A stretch of 64,000 nt of DNA, from NCBI RefSeq assembly GCF_037969725.1, contig NZ_CP150203.1, positions 4,976,001 through 5,040,000 of the forward strand, written 5' to 3'. The DNA comes from Paenibacillus sp. FSL W8-0426 (GTDB taxonomy: Bacteria; Bacillota; Bacilli; Paenibacillales; Paenibacillaceae). Position numbers and translations under genes: made by a program. Below the pieces are notes generated by a model. It was not told the origin of the DNA. It ran no database searches and worked only from the letters and a program-made list of their open reading frames with translations. Shown here piece after piece: positions 60,057 through 64,000 of this stretch (its first letter is position 1; each line of letters opens with the position of its first letter).

Positions 60057-60482
60057 TTAAACCGGGAAGCCGCCTTCAATTTTGGTGAATTCAGTTTTGT
60101 CTTTCTTCTGTTTGATGAACAGGCTGAATTCACCAACCCCTTCGGTATCACCGAAACGTTCGTTGTAATCCACGACGAATGCGTTCGGGAAGTAAATTTT
60201 GCGTACCACTTGATCCGCTGCAATAACTTCCAGCGTCACTTTGCGGTAGCAATCCGCCTTCTCGGCAGGAACGAGGGACCACAGCGCAAGCTTCATCGTG
60301 TCGTCGGCATTGTCGCCGTCCGTTGCGGTGATGATTTTGCCGCTGATACGCAATGTTGCGCCCACATCCGTGGATCTTGCGTTGGAGTCATCCGGTGTAT
60401 CCGTGTCGTAAGCGACCGTGCGGATGTTATCCATTCCCAGCTCGATTGTTTCTGCGCCTTCCACTTTCAATACAAAACCCAT
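60057..60482 (-). CDS. Hcp-like tube protein
   Basis: A 141-residue beta-rich protein: GFVLKVEGAETIELGMDNIR, VGATLRISGKIITATDGDN, a charged turn KADCYRKVTLEVIAADQVV, and a C-terminal FSLFIKQKKDKTEFTKIEGG. The plan (a beta-barrel with an alpha helix) matches Hcp/tail-tube proteins, which stack into the inner tube of contractile injection systems. It lies next to the sheath gene and has a strong AAGGAGG site, fitting high expression. Assignment rests on size, strand pattern and location, not on an obvious signature. Confidence 0.75.
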   Translation of the reverse strand: MGFVLKVEGAETIELGMDNIRTVAYDTDTPDDSNARSTDVGATLRISGKIITATDGDNADDTMKLALWSLVPAEKADCYRKVTLEVIAADQVVRKIYFPNAFVVDYNERFGDTEGVGEFSLFIKQKKDKTEFTKIEGGFPV

Positions 60483-60613
60483 GAATTGTTACCTCCTTGG
60501 AATGATAAAATGTCTCCGGCCTTGGCCCGTTGAACGGAACCATTCCGGAATATATATGTTATAAAGGTACGCCCTGAGGCGAGACCTCTAAAACCGAAAT
60601 GAATGGGTGCCCA

Positions 60614-62782
60614 CTACGCTCTCATGGCGCTGGTGCCTTTGGTAATCATGACTTCGAGGTTCTTCACGTTGCCGTTGAACACCAGGTCAATGTGGCACAT
60701 GTTGCTCTTCTCGTCGATGATATAGCTCATGTCGTCGCCTTCCTGAATGATCGAATTGACCGATCCCCGGCTGCCAAGCCATTTGCTCTTCTGGCTGCTC
60801 GGATTGTTGCTGAAGAACTTGACGATGTTTTCATGCTTGAAATCACCGGTTTGGAAACGAAGCAGGCGCTCGATGTAGGTGCTGACCAGCGTTTTGTAGA
60901 TCGAATCGTAACCGTCCTCGGACATGGCCATGCTTCTGGCTTTGTAGACCGTAATCCGTTTGATGTCGCTGTCCTGCAGCTGCGCGTTCTCCGAAGAGAA
61001 GATGAAGCCGAAGTTTTTCCGGTTGATGGCATCCTTGATCGTATTCGTGAACCCGGAAATTTCCTTCGTCATCGTGGTTACGACGCGCAAGCTGTTGTCG
61101 CCCGCCTCGATATCGAAGCGCACCCCCGGATAATCGCGATTGACGTTTTTGAACGCGGCCCGCAAATATTCCGGACACTGGTACGCGGCAACGATACCCG
61201 CAGCGACATAGGAAGCCCCTACATACACGCCTTCGATCCAAAGCTTCAAAATGTCTTCCTTCTCTTTGGACAGTTCCACGCCATGTTCTGTCTGGAGCAT
61301 GCGGCTGTCGATAATGACGCCTGACTTCTCCTTCGGAATGATCGTGAAATTCGGTGCGCTCGGAATGGCGAATTCGCTGTATTCCTTTCGGGTCAACATG
61401 GCGCATTTGTCGACGTACTTGTCGATCCCGGCCGTCGCCATGCTGCTGAACGTGGAATCTTCCCCGGATTCGAAGCTGAAGAAGACCTGGATTTTGTAAT
61501 CCTTGATGACGTTGAGCAGCATTGACAGCGATTCCATGCTGTTGCCGTCCTGTTTAACGACCTTGTCGTTACCCCGGAAGCGTTCGCGGCTTACTTTGAC
61601 GTTGCCGGTATTTTCAAGCTCCACCGAAGGGACGATGCCGAACCAGATCGTATCGGTGAAATCGTTTTTGGCATTGACCGTGTTCAGGTACGTTTCGAGC
61701 CGCGGAATATTGCTGCTTTTCACCAGCATGTCAAGCTTGGCATTGGTGATCAGCATGGACGGCTGCATGCCTTTGTTTTTGATCGCATATTGGTCAAAGT
61801 ACATTTTGACGCCCAAAATTTTCTCGACGAGCGGTTTGACCGTTTTCACGAAATCATCCTTGGCCGTCTTGTAGAACTCCAGGTATGTATTGTAGTTCTG
61901 CACCTCAACGGCCGTATCCACTTCACTCTGTACCGCCGGAAGCGGGCAGAATGTACGGACAACCAGATCCTGAACGTAAGGGGATGGCGATTCGGACAAG
62001 GAATCGTAATCATCCGCGAACACCTGTGTCAGATCCGTGCTGGAAGACTCATCGAGTAGCATCAACTCGTTGTTATCACTCTTCGGAGCTTCGATGATTT
62101 TCAATTCTCCGCTCTCGCCGATCGTCAGTTTACCAACTTGAATCGCCTCGGATGCCGTCTCTTCCTGGGCCCTGCCGAGCAGAAGCCGGGTTTTGATATC
62201 TTCGATCGCGAGCGGCAGCATCGCCATCACGTTGTTGTAGTTCCGGCTGGCTTCCTCGAACATGACGTTCAGCTTGTCCCCGACATCCAGCTTCTTCGGA
62301 TCTCCGTCGTCCAGCTTCTCGTATTGCCCGTACATGTAATGGATTTCCTTCCGGACTTGCCGGATGTCGTCCATCACCTTTTTCGGCGAAATCATGTCGA
62401 GCAGGTTCTCGAACTTGAAGTCGACGTTGGTAATTCCCTGGCTGCGCTTGGTATCGATCAACGTAAACAGCATTCTCAGGAAATCGTTGCTGTGATCGAT
62501 CTTGATCTCCGAAATGGCCTCGTCCGGAATGTTTTCCGGCTTTTTAAGCGTATACATGACCTTCTGATTTACCGCATTGAAGAAGGAGTACACGCTGGGA
62601 GAGAACTTGTCGAGAAACTCGTCAAAGCTGCGAACCAGCAAATGCTCGTTGATTTCTTTGACCTTGTCGTCACTCAGACTGTCGATGCCTTTGACATCGC
62701 CCACGATTGTGATCAGGTCAAGCTTCTCCGGGTTGATCTCTTCGAAAAGCATCGTTCGGTTGGTTTGATTAATAATGTCCAT
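60614..62782 (-). CDS. Contractile sheath protein, large single-gene type
   Basis: A 722-residue protein. The N-terminal about 270 residues are helical and acidic. The remainder shows sheath-like segments: LRTFCPLPAVQ-type strands near 280, NIPRLETYLNTVNAKNDFTD, VGASYVAAGIVAAYQ and a C-terminal strand run (FNGNVKNLEVMITKG), as in TssC and phage sheaths. T6SS sheaths are usually split into TssB and TssC; here one long gene may do both jobs. The ATG at 62782 has no ribosome site of its own and starts right after a short leader frame. It is the first large gene of the operon. Confidence 0.7.
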   Translation of the reverse strand: MDIINQTNRTMLFEEINPEKLDLITIVGDVKGIDSLSDDKVKEINEHLLVRSFDEFLDKFSPSVYSFFNAVNQKVMYTLKKPENIPDEAISEIKIDHSNDFLRMLFTLIDTKRSQGITNVDFKFENLLDMISPKKVMDDIRQVRKEIHYMYGQYEKLDDGDPKKLDVGDKLNVMFEEASRNYNNVMAMLPLAIEDIKTRLLLGRAQEETASEAIQVGKLTIGESGELKIIEAPKSDNNELMLLDESSSTDLTQVFADDYDSLSESPSPYVQDLVVRTFCPLPAVQSEVDTAVEVQNYNTYLEFYKTAKDDFVKTVKPLVEKILGVKMYFDQYAIKNKGMQPSMLITNAKLDMLVKSSNIPRLETYLNTVNAKNDFTDTIWFGIVPSVELENTGNVKVSRERFRGNDKVVKQDGNSMESLSMLLNVIKDYKIQVFFSFESGEDSTFSSMATAGIDKYVDKCAMLTRKEYSEFAIPSAPNFTIIPKEKSGVIIDSRMLQTEHGVELSKEKEDILKLWIEGVYVGASYVAAGIVAAYQCPEYLRAAFKNVNRDYPGVRFDIEAGDNSLRVVTTMTKEISGFTNTIKDAINRKNFGFIFSSENAQLQDSDIKRITVYKARSMAMSEDGYDSIYKTLVSTYIERLLRFQTGDFKHENIVKFFSNNPSSQKSKWLGSRGSVNSIIQEGDDMSYIIDEKSNMCHIDLVFNGNVKNLEVMITKGTSAMRA

Positions 62783-62786
62783 TCAG

Positions 62787-62822
62787 TCAGCGCTTGCCCG
62801 GAAACATGGGCATTTGGAGCAA
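62787..62822 (-). CDS. Eleven-codon leader frame coupled to the sheath gene
   Basis: TTG CTC CAA ATG ... TGA encodes MLQMPMFPGKR. GGAGG (62830-62834) lies 7 bases before the TTG, and the stop ends 4 bases before the sheath ATG, which lacks its own site. Reinitiation from this frame is the simplest way to start the sheath. Confidence 0.45.
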   Translation of the reverse strand: MLQMPMFPGKR

Positions 62823-62998
62823 ACGCTTACCTCCCTCCATCAATTTTTGACACTCCGCCCGCCTCCATCCGCCTTTGGTCATGAGCTTGCAGAATCATCA
62901 GGATTCGGCAGACATGCGACTGATAGATCGTGCCGTCAACATACACCCGGAACTTGCGAACCAGATTTATGCCGTTTGTTTGGAGATTTATGGAATTC

Positions 62999-63028
62999 AT
63001 CTTAATCATCAGCAATATGTTTTGTCAA
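62999..63028 (-). promoter_or_regulatory. Candidate promoter of the injection-system operon
   Basis: On the minus strand, TTGACA (63023-63028) and TAAGAT (62999-63004) are 18 bases apart. Start of transcription near 62992 would give a leader of about 210 bases before the sheath gene. Confidence 0.5.
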
Positions 63029-63312
63029 TATTCCCCTATATAGGACTAAAAGCTCAATTTTGCCTGTCGAATATTCCTAAAGGACTAATTTTTGTAATTT
63101 ACTTCATTTCCTGACGGAGCGTGCCGATGATATAGAATATACTAGAATTTGGATGAGATACAATCTTTTTAAACGGATGGGGTTTAGCCCCTATTCAAGA
63201 TTTAAAATACTTGTAAACAAACCGATTCGCTTAGCTTTTATATACATAACGACATGTAACCCGGTTAAATCGAGCGCCAGCAAAGACTTAAAAAACACAT
63301 AATTTATCACGT
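63029..63312. other. Intergenic AT-rich stretch between divergent transcription units
   Basis: No credible gene. It contains a short GGGG-TTTAG-CCCC hairpin near 63179-63192 and the repeated word GGACTAA near 63042 and 63080. It may hold regulatory sites for both the operon and the vWA gene. Confidence 0.4.
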
Positions 63313-63542
63313 TATATAAACCGCAAAATACAAACACACGTTAACGGAGAGGCAGAACCAATCTGGAGAAGCAAAGCGTTCGCTAAAAGCTTTCTGAAAG
63401 AAAGCTGCATCGGAAGCATAGGCTTATCACCGGATTTTCCCCCTTAGAAAAGGGGAATCCCAAAAATCTGGGGATAACAGCGATCGGAAGATGGTACTGC
63501 ACTCGCAGTGCCCTAGTGTGAATGATTAGTGCGGTCTATATA
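63313..63542 (-). repeat. Long imperfect palindromic element, copy 2
   Basis: Inverted relative to copy 1 at 23695-23920. The ends are TATATAAACCGCA (63313-63325) and TGCGGTCTATATA (63530-63542), complementary to each other with one G-T type change, yet different in sequence from the ends of copy 1. The interior shares the CATCTTCCGATCG, ATCCCCAGATTTTT, GGTGATAA, ATGCTTCCGAT and AGAAAGCTTTTAGC words in the same order. It ends 40 bases before the vWA gene. Confidence 0.85.
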
Positions 63543-63582
63543 GCTTGAAACAATCATGTACTCGACCAGAAAGGAGCTTCAA

Positions 63583-64000
63583 ATGCCTCTCATGAAACGA
63601 AAAACACTCAAACTATGGATGATGATCATGCTCTTCATCCCCCTGATTTTGCCTCCATTTCATTCGGATCGAGCTTCTGCCGCTTCGGCAGTCAAGACCC
63701 AGTCATATCAGGGCCTCGATGCCATGTTTGTGCTGGATGTCAGCTATTCCATGAATGAGACTGACAAGGATCGCATTGCCGAAGAAGTCATCCATATGTT
63801 TATGGACATGAGCAGCGGACCCAAGACAAGGCTGGGCTTTGTCGCTTATAACGACAGGGTCACTTCCTCCATACCGTTAACGGATATCTCCTCTTCCGGA
63901 GCCCGGAACGCTCTTCGGGGCCGCATTGACGGTCTGAAACGTTCCGGTTATACGGATCTGGGACTTGGATTGCGACGCGGTGCGAGTCTCCTTGCCCAAT
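63583..64000 (+). CDS. Secreted von Willebrand factor A domain protein, N-terminal part (runs off the right edge)
   Basis: The first 139 codons are visible from the ATG at 63583, behind AAGGAG. A signal peptide with a hydrophobic core (LWMMIMLFIPLILPP) ends around SAASA. The vWA domain follows: the metal-ion-dependent adhesion site DVSYSM is at about residues 52-57, and the region TDLGLGLRRGASLL is the second loop with its Thr. vWA domains bind proteins through a metal ion. Divergent from the injection-system operon and near it, so possibly an envelope anchor or regulator of the machine. Confidence 0.88.
   Translation, partial: MPLMKRKTLKLWMMIMLFIPLILPPFHSDRASAASAVKTQSYQGLDAMFVLDVSYSMNETDKDRIAEEVIHMFMDMSSGPKTRLGFVAYNDRVTSSIPLTDISSSGARNALRGRIDGLKRSGYTDLGLGLRRGASLLAQ

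Noticed and set aside
62827..63000. A 57-62 codon frame just upstream of the sheath leader
   Set aside because: Its ATG falls inside the best -10 element, has no ribosome site, and the protein has no recognised features. The region is more likely 5' leader.
1..64000. tRNA, rRNA or T-box elements
   Set aside because: I looked for typical anticodon-arm, TTCGA and T-box patterns in the gaps and found none I could support.

Overview
The window looks like chromosomal DNA of a spore-forming, moderately GC-rich Firmicute, most likely a Paenibacillus. The reasons are the yqeG-yqeH-aroE-yqeI-nadD order, a spoVAC-spoVAD-spoVAE operon, Gram-positive ribosome binding sites with frequent GTG/TTG starts, a lipoprotein-based ABC transporter with a YesM-type two-component pair, and no outer-membrane genes.

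Layout. 1-3109 (minus) is the conserved yqe housekeeping cluster. 3220-7638 (minus) is a MoxR / DUF58 / transglutaminase operon. 7834-9707 (minus) is spoVA. 10251-12797 holds an M42 aminopeptidase, small proteins of unknown role and a YdjM-type membrane protein. 13129-16813 is a nitrite reductase and nitrite channel operon behind two FNR/CRP-type boxes. 17060-23636 holds an HD nucleotidase, then a YesN/YesM pair facing a sugar ABC transporter. 24067-27407 holds an MFS permease, an Rrf2 regulator and a QorB-like oxidoreductase that appears to share its operator. 27534-30254 is accessory: a KptA RNA 2'-phosphotransferase, an AbiEii-type nucleotidyltransferase and unknown proteins.

From 30.3 kb to the end, almost everything reads on the minus strand and belongs to one theme. 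62782 down to 38081 is a long run of closely packed genes that I interpret as a contractile injection system of a Gram-positive bacterium. It contains a large sheath-like protein, an Hcp-like tube protein, a DnaJ protein, two FHA proteins, an active-looking PP2C phosphatase, a degenerate PP2C fused to TPR-like repeats, candidate baseplate proteins, an Hsp70/actin-like ATPase with a SAP-like N-terminus, a DcrB-like protein that may be an effector chaperone, a VgrG spike, a pentapeptide-repeat protein, an Imm11-like protein, a DUF4280 (PAAR-like) tip, and a 2483-residue protein with a complete VgrG at its N-terminus, an Rhs shell and an HNH-like nuclease tip. A divergent gene at the right edge encodes a secreted von Willebrand A protein.

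Downstream of the Rhs gene (38.07 to 30.3 kb) the DNA becomes visibly AT-rich. It carries a displaced Rhs toxin tip with its own putative immunity gene, joined to the main gene by a 435-bp direct repeat, and then a string of SUKH/Syd-type and unknown immunity-like genes, several of them broken. This is the architecture expected of a polymorphic toxin locus that changes its warhead by recombination and keeps the old immunity genes.

A separate surprise is a pair of roughly 228-bp elements (23695-23920 and, inverted, 63313-63542). Their interiors are clearly related, while their ends differ in sequence but stay self-complementary. That pattern points to a conserved structured element rather than a simple insertion sequence.
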